Positions 46,901 through 58,961 of a DNA stretch of 64,000 nucleotides are shown in pieces. Every line of letters starts with the position of its first letter. Positions within the stretch are counted from its first letter, which is position 1. The DNA comes from Ascidia mentula. Taxonomy: Eukaryota > Chordata > Ascidiacea > Phlebobranchia > Ascidiidae. The stretch is from contig OX387203.1 in assembly GCA_947561715.1 (NCBI GenBank), positions 15,996,001 to 16,060,000 on the forward strand, read 5' to 3'. Below the pieces are notes generated by a model. The model searched no databases and was not told the origin of the DNA. It saw nothing but the letters and a program-made list of their open reading frames with translations. The position numbers and the translations under genes are program-made.

Positions 46901-48160
46901 TTCCGCCTTGTAAACAGCTTCTGCATCGGTAAGTTATGAATCATTCAGCAAAACCAGGTCGGTAAACTGATAGGACTGCATTCTGTTCATAGATATCGAC
47001 GAATGCTCGCAAAACATGCACAACTGTCATCCCGAGGCTGTGTGTACCAACACAGAGGGAAGCTACAAGTGTTCGTGTAACTTAGGCTACTTTGGTGATG
47101 GGACTATGTGTGTTGGTCAGTAAAACACTAGAAAAATTATTGCGAATTTCAACAAAAAACAGTTTTTCTGAACCATTTGCAGGAATGTGCGAATCCACTG
47201 CCATATCGAAATGTGGAAATGATGGCAACTGTGGAAGAAGCGAATATGGCAGCCTTTGTTATTGCTATGGCTACAAGGGATGCCCTGGTACACATACACT
47301 AAATAGACCGCATCAACTTTGTTGTATGCCATCTTGACTTTATTTTCACAGGGGACCCGGATATAACGATAAGGGTTGTTAATCAGGGGTCAGACTTCGT
47401 CAGCATTTCCTGGTCCAGAAATGTTGAAGCCTATCTCAAATTTTTCTATGATGTCAGTCTTTGGAGGAATAAAACATTAGTAACCAGTTACAACCAACTT
47501 CGCAACAGACGTGCAGCTTTCGGCAACTTACAACCCAACACACAATACGTCATCACCGTTGCTAGTATGGGAACAAACGCCACCCACAGTATAAGTGTTT
47601 ACACAGGTGATATTATATCGGAATATAATTTATAATATTTTTTTCAAAAAAGCTTTGTAATGTTTTCTGTCCCTTAAATTATTAAACAACAAACGATTTT
47701 ATTTCGGCAACCCTAATTTGGCAGTTGCACAACGAAAAACTCTGAATCAAGTACAGAACAAAAATTAGGTGGAGATTAATATTAAAATATCAACAGGAGT
47801 AACTACAACCAGCCCAACATTGAGCACCACAACCTATCAACCTCCCACCACCGCAACGACTCCACACACAACCCAACAACCACCTGTAAACTGTAATGAC
47901 AATCCCACTGCAAGGTAACTTTGTCCTTTATGGAAAATCTGTCAGGTGATGTATGAATTTTGTCTTTGTACTAAACAACTAAATAAAGTTGTATCTATGA
48001 TATGTTTTCCATTCTTGTTATGTTATTCGTATTATATATATGTATATATATTTGTATTGTGAGTAACATAGTTTGTATTTTAAGGGAATACCGAGAAACG
48101 TACAAGGAATGGAAAGCAGAATATCAAAAGTGGAAAAGTTGCTATCAGAATGTTCCATAG
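43995..48160 (+). CDS. Secreted EGF/FN3 modular protein, copy B (14 exons, 613 aa)
   Basis: Exons: 43995-44049, 44133-44255, 44405-44503, 44954-45193, 45286-45393, 45668-45790, 46158-46232, 46440-46685, 46833-46928, 46993-47115, 47183-47287, 47352-47606, 47797-47914, 48085-48160. Every exon has the same length and phase as in copy A, so the same modular protein is encoded: signal peptide, three [Ca-EGF, EGF-like, FN3] trios, Thr/Pro-rich stretch, charged tail. Differences from A are scattered replacements, for example DLDECTNGSSVCDEHAHC here against DLNECTNGSTACDEHARC in A, and CKDWF against CNDWF in the first EGF. Introns lack the foldback SINE, and the Penelope block downstream is absent, so B is the more ancestral arrangement. 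It is apparently intact and likely functional. Confidence 0.85.
44576..44701. mobile_element. Foldback MITE in intron 3 of copy B
   Basis: This is the counterpart of 36542-36667. The left arm has changed (GAATTATCGTGATTTGGC) while the right arm keeps GCCAAACCAGGATAATTCAG. The loop retains CTGATGA, a GCGA/TCGC hairpin and GAAA. Arm divergence compared with A shows that the two copies have evolved separately since duplication. Confidence 0.6.
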
Positions 48161-48284
48161 ATGAACTCTACTCATTAACAGCACATTCCTGCGATTTGTA
48201 AATGCTTATGCGCTACATTGCAGTATAATCATCGATTTGACAATAACAATATAAAGGACAACTGTGTTTTTTTATGAATAAAAG

Positions 48285-48379
48285 CCGGATTAGTGGAGAG
48301 GTTTCATCGTCACCTTAAAAGTGCGATCACGGCTTGTCTCAGCGACCCCAACTGGTTGGATGAGCTACGTTTGATTTGA
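48285..48379 (+). pseudogene. Gypsy integrase fragment in unit B
   Basis: Same fragment as at 41128-41226, with a short deletion at its start (the first Asn-Gly codons are altered) and GGA for TTC-like changes near NWLDEL. It remains open to the TGA. Confidence 0.65.
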
Positions 48380-51300
48380 ATTAATTTAGTCAAAGCGCGT
48401 CAGTGACTTAATTAAATACAATTGAAGGAAGACCGAAAAAACGTGCGTGCGTAAGAGCGCGATCTCGAGATCTAACAGACTGTTAAAGCGAGTGCCAGTT
48501 AATATGTTCATACCGGGCAGTAGGGTATCTGAGTGAACGTTCGAGGCAGAGTGAACTATTAAAACATCAGGTATTCTTCACAAGGAGTGATCGAGAAAGG
48601 TAAATAGTAGAGTTGAATGCCAGAAAGCCAAGCTACGATTACAACCATTGTTTCTTCTGCGTTCCAGTTGATTGAGGAATTTAGTCAGGAAACATGCGTG
48701 GTTTTACAGCCGAAAGGACTTCACTAGCCAACATGGCGACCTGCAGCTTTCGACTGATTTTGTTCGGGGGCTTCTTGGTTAGTACTTTCCATATCATGTT
48801 CTTACAGTGCCAATATATACAAACAATAAATGAAACGAAAAGCGATCTTATCTTTTACACGCGTTTCCTTATCAACTACGGTACGTGTACTCACACAACT
48901 GGTAGTTAGTTGTGAGAAGGGCTGTGTTGCACACAGAGCGTCCTTTAGACAGAAATGAGCTTTAAGTAGGTGTGATTTTACTCTTTTTACGTTGTTTTTA
49001 CAGACACTGAAGATGCTTTATAGCGAAATATATTTGTCTCACACGAAAGCCAATAGATTTTAACCCAGAAAACATATTTTCCTATAATGTCATGTTTCTA
49101 TAATGCACACTATGTCGCAACAATGCGAGAGTCTGCTTAATAATTGAAAATATTCTCTACAATAACTACGGCACAGAGGAAAAGATCAAAAAAATCTTTT
49201 ATTTACAAACATCGTTCACGCTTGGCTGACTCGAAACGAGATCCAACGAGCAATTTTGTCTCGGATGAAGTCAACCGAAACCTCATGTCTGCAGTTTTTG
49301 GGGTTTCTGTTAGGAATATTGTAAACTTAATTTCATATGGCTGTAATATTAAAGAGATAAATGTTTTTCAATTCTAGGCCATTTAAATGAAATTGAACCA
49401 AATGGCAAAAGCGTATCTCATGACCTGAATTTCGGATGACAAAAGACAAACGTGGTTGTTCGAAACCATAATGGAGGGTGGGGATCTCCACCGGGTTATT
49501 TACGGAACTGGAAATTTTCCACTCTTTTTTTGTTTCGCTCGACTTGAAATCCCCCCGTGATCAAAGGGCACCAACACACCCACAAGCTGCTGTCCTGGCT
49601 ATGTAATATATGGTTCCACATGCTTTGGTATGTGCCTTGTTATTTTGTCCTCTACTTACTGTTGATCTTACCCAGTAAATCTTTTGCGTACCAATAATTT
49701 GTCGGTACTTCGAAACACTTTTTCTTAACACGAGCAAGTGAATATTAAGAAATGTGTAAATGTTGTGTCCGTATATAATAAAAGGAAGTATTTGTTTGAC
49801 ATGTTCAAGCAACGTAACAGAATCCGACCTCCGAATAAGTTCACTTTAATACAAGCGACACTATTGTTTGAGATTTTACAACATTACAACAGCATGAAAT
49901 ATTAGCTTGTTGATGACAAATACACTTTTTGGCGAATTCTATAAAATGAAAAATTTCTGTGCTTTGGGCTTAGATTACAGGCGTAATAAAATTGATTAAA
50001 CGAGATTAGACTGATGACGGGCCATTTTTTTGTGTAGATTTGAATGAATGCACAAATGGCTCAACTGCGTGTGATGAACACGCTCGCTGCAGTAACACTG
50101 AGGGAAGCTTTACTTGTACCTGCAACGATTGCTTCGTCGGAGACGGATTTACTTGCACGCGTATGTATAAGCTACAGCATGCCGTTGATCTGTATTAAAC
50201 TAATTTGCACTATGACAACCGATATTCATTTTACTGGCGTTTCGATTGTTACTAAGTTGACTATAATTTTATGGCTGTTACAAGGGCATTTGTTTATCTA
50301 AATGTTTTTTAAAGACGTGAGTTATGCTTCTATGTATCGCTATATCTCAAAAATATAAAACATAATAAGGTATAAACATACCAAAAATTCCCAATGAGCT
50401 TTGAATTATGGAGTAATATGCCTGCCACCGTTAGCAACAAATTATACAAAAATTTATGAAGTTACAATTGAAAAGTTTATGAGAGATATGGTTGTAACTT
50501 TTGAAATGCTTCATCTTTTATCACAGAACACTGTGGTGGCGTAGATTGTTGGGGCAGAGGGAACTGTTCAGGATATTACGGCTTTTCATCGGCTACTTAT
50601 TGTGAGTTGTCCTGCTACTTTTTAAAAAACATCCAAATATGCGATCACATTTTGCGAAAACTTTTATAACTTAGGAAATTAAATTCACTATTGCCAAATT
50701 TGTCTATGCAATAGGTGTTAATCGATAAGTTGTGTTCCTGACGTACCATTTTGTAGTTCGTTTGGTTTTAACGATGACAAACTTTACACACATGGGTTGT
50801 TATTTCAGCGGTTCTTCCAACTATTTCGAACCTCAGAGTAGTTTGGAGATCAACCACAGGCCTGAGTTTTTCTTGGGACCGCAGCAGCGTGACTTTCAGC
50901 AATGCGTTTTTAACGGGAGGTGGAGTCTCCTACGATCAACACATAGATGGAGAAGCTGGTTTTTCATTTCTCAAACCATCTACGGCATATAACTTGACTG
51001 TGGTTGTTCATAACCGGATTGGTTCAGCAGAAGCAAGCATTATAGCTCAAACTGGTAAGTGTTTTACTCACGAAATGTAACAAAAAAGCCATGTACCAGG
51101 TTTCGGTTTTTTGTTGTTTTTATTTAATTTTATTTTGTGACGTATTTCGGCAAAAATGGATAAAAAATTTTACACCGATAACGTATGTAGAACCTGATGA
51201 ATCACCTCCTACTGTCTTACCAATGTCCACGACCACAAGCATTGGTTGTGGTCCCGGATTCCGCCTTGTAAACAGATTCTGCATCGGTAAGTTATGAATC

Positions 51301-52061
51301 ATTCAGCAAAACCAGGTCGGTAAACTGATAGGATTGCATTATGTTCATAGATATCGACGAATGCTCGCAGAACATGCACAACTGTCATCCCGAGGCTGTG
51401 TGTACCAACACAGAGGGAAGCTACAAGTGTTCGTGTAACTTAGGCTACTTTGGTGATGGGACTATGTGTGTTGGTCAGTAAAACATCAGAAAAATTATTG
51501 CGAATTTAAACAAAAACACTTTTTCTCAACCATTTGCAGGAATGTGCGAATCCACTGCCGTATCGAAATGTGGAAATGATGGCAACTGTGGAAAAAGCGA
51601 ATACGGCAACCTTTGTTATTGCTATGGCTACAAAGGATGCCCTGGTACACATACACTAAATAGACCGCACCAACTTTGTTGTATGCCATCTTGACTTTAT
51701 TTTCACAGGGGACCCGGGTATAACGATAAAGGTTGTTAATCAGGGGTCAGACTTCGTCAGCATTTCCTGGTCCAGAAATGTTGAAGCCTATCTCAAATTT
51801 TTGTATGATGTCAGTCTTTGGAGGAATGAAACATTAGTAACCAGTTACAGCCATCTTCGCAACAGACGTGCAGCTTTCGGCAACTTACAACCCAACACAC
51901 AATACGTCATCACCGTTGCTAGTATGGGAACAAACACCACGCACAGTATAAGTGTTTACACAGGTGATATTATATGGGAATATAATTTGTTACATTTATT
52001 TAGAAAATGTTCAATAAAGTAAGCTTTGTAATGTTTTCTGTCCTAATGACGCACAATAGTA

Positions 52062-52663
52062 AATTATTTAAACCAGTAATATTTCATGCAATGGCATGAT
52101 TGGCAGGATCGCCCCACTGCGCAGGTCCTTGCTTGGCGATCACAGCTATCGTATCGCGATCATTAGGTTTGCAGGCTTGGCAGCCTAGCTGGATCAGCCA
52201 CTTTTTCGTGACAAGTCGGAGCAAGATTTGAAAAATCATCCAGCTAGGCTGCGATGCCAGGGCTGCCAAGCCTGCAAACCTAATGATCGCGATACGATAG
52301 CTGTGATCGCCAAGCAAGGACCTGCGCAGTGGGGCGATCCTGCCAATCATGCCATTGCATGAAATATTACTGCGTTATCTGATACGGTGGTAGAGATCCC
52401 CTACGTATATGTGAAGGTTGCCTGGCAAAGTTGTGCGCTTGCGCACCAGTGTACCTTGGCCACAATATACCCCGTGAAACCACTGAGTTCCTGTAGCTCA
52501 GTTGGTAAAGCGTTGGGCCTGGTTAGCCCAGGGTCGTGAGTTCAAACCTCACCGGGGAGCTTGATTTTTCAAATCTTCCTCCGACTTGTCGGGAAAAAGT
52601 GGCTGATCCAGCTAGGCTGCAATGCCTGGGCTGCCAAACCTGCAAATCTAATTATTTAAACCA
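52062..52663 (+). mobile_element. Foldback tRNA-derived SINE with 14-bp target duplication (copy C)
   Basis: This is the same insertion as at 39915-40516, here with a perfect duplication AATTATTTAAACCA at 52062-52075 and 52650-52663. The insert is 574 bp (52076-52649), with the palindrome, the tRNA-like head at 52487-52560 and the tail. It differs from the A copy at only a handful of positions. Confidence 0.85.
52487..52560 (+). tRNA. tRNA-like SINE head (copy C), anticodon GGT
   Basis: Same fold as 40340-40413 with one change in the D stem (GGTAAAGCG for GGTAGAGCG), which breaks a D-arm pair and the A-box. It is further from a working tRNA than the A copy. Confidence 0.5.
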
Positions 52664-53243
52664 CAAACGATTTTATTTCGGCAACCCTAATTAGGCAGTT
52701 GCACAACGAAAAACTAGGTACTGAATCAAGTGTAGAACAAAAATTAGTTGGAGATTAATATTGAAATATCCACAGGAGTAACTACAACCAGCCCAACATT
52801 AAGCACCACAACCTACCAACCTCCCACCACCGCAACGACTCCACACACAACCCAACAACCACCTGTAAACTGTAATGACAATCCCACTGCAAGGTAACTT
52901 TGTCCTTTATGGAAAATCTGTCAGGTGATGTATGAATTTTGTCTTTGTACTAAACAACTAAATAAAGTTGTATCTATGATATGTTTTCCATTCTTGTGAT
53001 GTTATTCGTATTTGTATTGTGAGTAACATAGTTTGTATTTTAAGGGAATACCGAGAAACGTACAAGGAATGGAAAGCAGAATATCAAAAGTGGAAAAGTT
53101 GTTACCAGAATGTTCCATAGATGAACTCTACTCATTAACAGCACATTCCTGCTATTTGTAAATGCTTATGCGCTAGTATTGCAGTATAATCATCGATTTG
53201 ACAATAACAATATAAAGGACAACTGTGTTTTTTATTAATAAAA

Positions 53244-53342
53244 GCCAACGGATTAGTGGAGAGGTTTCATCGTCACCTTAAAAGTGCGATCACGGCTTGT
53301 CTCAGCGACCCCAACTGGTTGGATGAGCTACGTTTGATTTGA
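53244..53342 (+). pseudogene. Gypsy integrase fragment in unit C
   Basis: Same as 41128-41226, open from NGLVERFHRH to a TGA, with NWLDEL near the end as in B. Confidence 0.7.
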
Positions 53343-53803
53343 ATTAATTTCGCCAAAGCGCGTTAGTGACTTAATTAAATACAATTGAAGGAAGACCGAA
53401 AAAACGTGCGTGCTTAAGAGCGCGATCTCGAGATCTAACAGACTGTTAAAGCGATCGCCAGTCAATTAGTTCATACCGGGCAGTTGGGTATCTGAGTGAA
53501 TTTCCGACGCAGAGTGAACTATTAAAACATCAGGTATTCTTCACAAGGAGTGATCGAGAAAGGCAAATAGTAGAGTCGAATGCCAGAAAGCCAAGCTACG
53601 ATTACAACCTTTGTTTCGTCTGCGTTCCAGTTGATTGAGGAATTTAGTCAGGAAACATGCGTGGTTTTACAGATGAAAGGACTTCACTAGCCAACATGGC
53701 GACCTGCAGCTTTCGACTGATTTTGTTCGGGGGCTTCTTGGTTAGTACTTTCCATATCATGTTCTTACAGTGCCAATATATACAAACAATTAATGAAGCA
53801 AAG

Positions 53804-55168
53804 GTCTGATAAAACTCTCTGGCAAAGCCAAAATCTGAACCGCCACTACACCACGACACGCAACTCCAACGAAAAGCAACAAAATGAATAAAAGAAAATA
53901 CACATGAAAAAAGGCGCGAGGCTCGAGGTTTTAGGAATTGAGATAGTACGACACAATCTTGTTGAAGTCACACGTCACAACAAAAGCAAGCAAAAACAAT
54001 CACAGGGCGCAATGCAAATATATAAGTTCAGAATTAACAATCACATATAAAGTTTTCTGCAGAAGGTTTCTGCACGAAAGTAACACAATAAGAGCGTGGT
54101 AGCTAGGGTTTTCGACCGTAAATGTGCTGTGGCGTCATTGTCCAGTAGGCACTGAAACTTGTTCCGCGCAGATCTGTGCGTGTTCCGGCGGATGGAAAAA
54201 CGTTTTTTTGTCTGCCTAATATTCTGTAGGAAAAACCCTGTTAATCGCTGGCGCAACTTGATTGTAAGGCGGGCGTGCGCAGAGGATCAGGGGCGTGCAA
54301 CTGTTTATCACAATACACCACAGCATACAAATACAATTATACTGAGTGGCGTTCAAAGAACATAATTGTTTAAATAATTGTTTTACTGGAAAAGCCACGC
54401 ATTCAAGTTATACTCATTGAATAAGTGATCAATGTGATGTTTAATATCATCTATGAGGTAAGATCATATGCTAATAAATCAAATCCCGAAGAACAACGTA
54501 TGTTTCTATAATCGCCACCAGGGCACGAAGCGACCCGACAACAAAATCAAGAAAATCTCTAGGGCGACCCAATTTCCAGGCCTCCTAGAAAAAGAACTTA
54601 AGCCCAACTGCATATGGTGACGTACAAGCGACCACCCTCGTTAGAGAACTGATTGCTACGCCACAGGCAAATCAATGTGTGGTACTGGGATCCTATTCCA
54701 GAGGGCACTGCGCCCTACGCGGAAACCATGGTCATCATCAACACAGCATGGTCCATCCAGTCACACATCTACCAACACCGACAGGAAGGGTGAAAGTTTG
54801 CCAGAGTTTGTCCTGTAAGAGCTGTGGTATATATGTCGCTACATGCAACCTGAACAATATGAGTGTTAAACAAAAAAACGTTTTTCCACACGCTGGTCGG
54901 GGCACCGTGCCACACGGGCCAAGTTTGAAACATCGCAGAGGAACGACGGGACGGCACTTCTACACCCCTACAAGGATACACACCCACCGCGAGAACGGTG
55001 CTACGGTGTCACCTTCGTGGAAGAACCTCGCATCAACACATTGGATATAGCCGAGGATAAGTGGCTTAGGAGAATTTGAGCCACAAAAAATATAAAAAAA
55101 TGATTTTGCCCCGTTCCAAATAAGTGTCCGTTTCGTTTTTCCACACAAGATTTCCGTTACGTCAAAGT
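53804..55168. mobile_element. Penelope-like (GIY-YIG) block in unit C
   Basis: Counterpart of the block at 41687-43176, about 120 bp shorter because of an internal deletion. The minus-strand piece (KKRFSIRRNTHRSARNKF, about 54,205-54,150) and the plus-strand endonuclease tail (about 54,780-55,110) are present but more frameshifted than in A. Confidence 0.65.
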
Positions 55169-55911
55169 GATCTTATCTTTTACACGCGTTTCCTTATCAA
55201 CTACGGTACGTGTACTCACACAACTGGTAGTTAGTTGTGAGAAGGGCTGTGTTGCACACAGAGCGTCCTTAAGACAGAAATGAGCTTTAAGTAGGTGTGA
55301 TTTTACTCTTTTTACGTTGTTTTTACAGACACTGAAGATGCTTGAAAGCGAAACATATTTGTCCCACACAAAAGCCAATAGATTTTGACCCAGAAAACAT
55401 ATTTTCCTATAATGTCATGTTTCCATAATGCACGCTATGTCGCAACAATGCGAGAGTCTGCTTAATAATTGAAAATATTCTCTACAATAACTACGGCACA
55501 GAGGAAAAGATCAAAAAAACCTTTTATTTACAAACATCAGACATCGGGCGGGCTATCGTTCACGCTTGGCTGACTCGAAACGAGAACCAACAAACAATTT
55601 TGTCTCGGATGAAGTCAACCGAAACCTCATGTCTGCAGTTCTTGGGGTTTCTGTTAGGAATATTGTAAACTTAATTTCATATGACTGTAATATTAAAGAG
55701 ATAATTGTTTTTCAATTCTAGGCAATTTAAATGAAATTGAACCAAATGGCAAAAGCGAATCTCATGACCTGAATTTCGGATGACAAAAGACAAACGTGGT
55801 TGTTCGAAACCATAATGGAGGGTGGGGATCTCCACCGGGTTATTTACGGAACTGGAAATTTTCCACTCTTTTTTTGTTTCGCTCGACTTGAAATCCCCCC
55901 GTGATCAAAGG

Positions 55912-56503
55912 GCACCAACACACCCACAAGCTGCTGTCCTGGCTATGTAATATATGGTTCCACATGCTTTGGTATGTGCCTTGTTATTTTGTACTCTACT
56001 TACTGTTGACCTTACCCAGTAAATCTTTTGCGTACCAATAATTTGTCGGTACTTCGAAACACTTTTTCTTAACACGAGCAAGTGAATATTAAGAAATGTG
56101 TAAATGTTGTGTCCGTATATAATAAAAGGAAGTATTTGTTTGACATGTTCAAGCAACGTAACAGAATCCGACCTCCGAATAAGTTCACTTTAATACAAGC
56201 GACACAATTGTTTGAGATTTTACAACATTACAACAGCATGAAATATTAGCTTGTTGATGACAAATACACGTTTTGGCGAACTCTATAAAATGGAAAATTT
56301 CTCAGCTTTGGGGTTACATTACAGCGTAATAAAATTGATTAAACGAGTTCAGACTGATGACGGGCCGTTTTTTTGTGTAGATTTGGATGAATGCACAAAT
56401 GGCTCAAGTGTGTGTGATGAACACGCTCACTGCAGTAACACTGAGGGAAGCTTTACTTGTACCTGCAACGATTGCTTCGTCGGAGACGAATTTACTTGCA
56501 CGC
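55912..56503 (+). pseudogene. EGF/FN3 copy D, stub with two exons
   Basis: It retains part of exon 5 (55912-55971), with the same 5' deletion junction as copy C, and exon 6, the second Ca-EGF (56381-56503, B-like DLDECTNGSSVC, with Gly to Glu in GDEFTC). Homology to the unit stops at about 56640, inside the next intron. No further exons follow. It is a broken end of the tandem array. Confidence 0.75.
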
Positions 56504-57186
56504 GTATGTATAAGCTACAGCTTGTCGTTGATCTGTGTCGAACCAATTTTTACTATGACAAACGAAATTCATTTTACTGGCGTTACGATTGTTACTAAGT
56601 TGACAATAATTTTATGGCTGTTACATGGGCTTTTTTCACAGAAGATGTGAGTTTTTGACACAGCCTTTCCCAATAACTTACACGGTGTTACATCGAGGGT
56701 TAAGTTGTCTATGTTTCCCGCCACTTTTTTTGTGACGCTTGGCGTCTATGAGGTAATATTGCCCTGTACTGGCCACGCTTTAATGTGGCAGTGAATGTGT
56801 TCAAGTAGAATTTACTGTGTCTATTTGTAGCCAGCTGTTAATGAAAATGGTTTAATTAGGAACTGGACTGCGAGACATTATGTGTTGTGTTGACATTAAG
56901 TGTATGTTCGTTTACAAGAGAGAACCAATTTGAACTACCGTTTTTCAACCTGTCTGTCCATCAACAATCGTTTCATGAAGCATTCATTTGGCATGTCAAC
57001 AACACGCTCTGTACATAACAGGGTTTTTCAATTACCAAATAACTCGATGTGTGTTGGTAAACTCCCAAGGCTATCTTCCAAATAATCCAATTTCGTACGA
57101 GTATCCTCAACCTAAATCAACCTGTTTAGCGAAACACCACAGACATATGTTTGCCGCCATAGATTCGAAAGCGGCCATTAAAAATT
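56504..57186. other. Array end and intergenic; short fragment of the small membrane-protein gene
   Basis: After the array homology ends, about 56,668-56,697 matches about 59,282-59,311 (CACAGCCTTTCCCAATAA and the following TTACACGGT), which is part of the minus-strand small membrane protein gene. It is a leftover exon piece of another copy. Nothing else is recognised here. Confidence 0.5.
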
Positions 57187-57310
57187 TTATCCTGATCCGG
57201 CAATAATTTGCGGACTGCCACATACATGCTGGTTATATGTATGCATTCCGGGCCAGAAAAATCGCCTTCGAATTCGGTCTGTTGTTTTAGGTATGCGAAT
57301 AAATATGGGC
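57187..57310 (-). pseudogene. Gypsy-type integrase H2C2 region fragment
   Basis: The minus strand reads IPKTTDRIRRRFFWPGMHTY then NQHVCGSPQ, matching the zinc-binding N-terminal region of gypsy integrases (KT..RIRR.FFWPGM...). The frame is open further upstream to 57525 without recognisable sequence. It is a fragment only. Confidence 0.55.
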
Positions 57311-58399
57311 GTTGATTTTGTTATGAAGGGCAAATTGTAGTGTTTCGTTTTGTGGCAAGGACGGTTTTCACCAATTATAAATGCAAAAACTGTGGGTATA
57401 TTGCACAGCAACTGAGCGTAAGTGGTAAAGGTTCCTTGTACAAAAGTAACATTGTTTTCGTATTTTGTAACTGAACTGTGCATGTGTTTTTCTAAAAAAA
57501 CAAATTCCAAATTGTACTGTGTCATTTTGTGGCAAGGGCGGTTATCAATGAAAGCAAAAGCTGTTATTCTGTTAAATAGAGATTAGCCACACCTAACAAC
57601 ATCGAAACTTACTTGTTCTCTCTCATTAGTTTTCCTTACTTATTGAAGCAACGTATCTGTATATCGTTTTTGCAACATTGGCGGCACCAAAATCTAACGT
57701 TATTTTTACGTAATATTGTTAGCTGGGAAAACATAAAAACGGTAGTTTAGGTCAAGTTAATTCATGTCAGAAAAAAATGTGATCCAATACTTCATACGCG
57801 AATTAAGTAAATCGGCAGTTTTTATTCTCCAACTAGCCATAACCCCCAACCAAACATTTGCAAGGGTTTTTCGCAAAGGGCAAAAAAATGTAGTAGTAGT
57901 GACCTTGCTAACGATATTGGCGTCAGGCCCTTAGGGTTTTCTATATAGGCTAGGTTCCACAATTCACCACTAACTACCATCAAACACGTATGCTAAAACA
58001 TATTAACTAATGTATTGGTGCCAAGATTTACGTCAAACTAAGGCTCCATTTTGCGTCAAACATTTTAACTTTGTTGTTGAGCACCATAACACTTCCAATG
58101 ATACTGGAATTTGAAGACACGATTCACATAATATAAATTTGTAGAGTTTGGCACAAAAACTTTGCCGTCTTGTAATTCTGGTGTGGGCAAAATAATATTT
58201 CATAACCTGGGCCGATAAATTTAGTCAAAGAATACAGAATAAACATAATTTTGGTGCGTACTTTTTAGCATGTCATCTTGTTTAGTTAGGAACTTCTTTC
58301 TCCCTTAGCTAGCAATATTTTTTTTTTGTAAAAAACATGTTAAACGCAAGATATAACGTTTCACAAATATAATGTTCCTGTTGCTGCCAGGCATATTGT
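57311..58399. other. Intergenic; repeated TTTGTGGCAAGG word
   Basis: A stretch built around TTTGTGGCAAGGxCGGT and a following A-rich CTGTTA word occurs at about 57,350, 57,520 and again at about 58,798. I see no gene. The repeats are probably remains of a local duplication. Confidence 0.4.
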
Positions 58400-58559
58400 A
58401 ATTTAATAATCTGTTCTTCTGGCACATATAAAAAAAACAAAAAAAACGTAACTTTACCAACAGTCACAATAAGTAAGAAGCCTTGTTGAGTAATAGGCGA
58501 AACGTCGGTGAATAAAGTTACGTTTTTTTATATGTGCCAGAAGAACAGATTATTAAATT
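58400..58559. mobile_element. Foldback/MITE-like inverted repeat
   Basis: Arms of 31 bp (AATTTAATAATCTGTTCTTC onwards at 58400-58430, and its reverse complement at 58529-58559) continue inward through a second matching segment (ACGTAACTTTA and TAAAGTTACGT). The loop contains a GCCT/AGGC hairpin followed by GAAACGTCGG, a word common in invertebrate foldback elements. Confidence 0.7.
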
Positions 58560-58961
58560 GCAAGATATAACATAACAAGACTTAACGGAAAGATACTATT
58601 AAGGATTTTTCCTCAAAACCACCAAACCGACACGTTTGTAACAAGCACATGCTGTTGTTGTCAGTTGTTGCGTGACGACTCCTGACTACAGACATAACAA
58701 TCGCTGTGCGGAAAATACCCTAGTCAAAAGTGTTAGTTTAAAAGACCACAACACTGGTCATTTACGCCGTCCGCTTCTAAACATGGGTGCAGTCTTATTT
58801 TGTGGCAAGGGCGGTCTTCAAAGAGAACAAAAGAACTGTTACACTGTAATTGATTTTTGAAGAGTTTTGTTAGTAATCAGTCATGTTGAAAGGTGTCAGC
58901 CTTCGTAATTAAACAGTAACAGAACCAGAAATCATTTAAGAATTTTTTTTATTAAGGCGAT

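Larger units (their letters stand above)
49568..53120 (+). pseudogene. EGF/FN3 copy C, 5'-truncated (lacks signal peptide and first trio)
   Basis: Retained exons: part of exon 5 (49568-49627), then 50038-50160, 50527-50601, 50809-51054, 51191-51286, 51351-51473, 51540-51644, 51709-51963, 52776-52893, 53045-53120. All keep splice sites and frame. The 5' flank is fused by deletion directly into exon 5 (junction at about 49566-49569), removing the signal peptide exon, first EGF, first EGF-like and first FN3 exons. From 50038 to about 52050 the sequence equals copy A shifted by 12,147 bp, with only two mismatches noticed (50410, 52016); exons 13-14 are instead like B. Without a signal peptide it is unlikely to be secreted, unless an unseen first exon is used. 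It is classed as a pseudogene on that basis. Confidence 0.75.
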
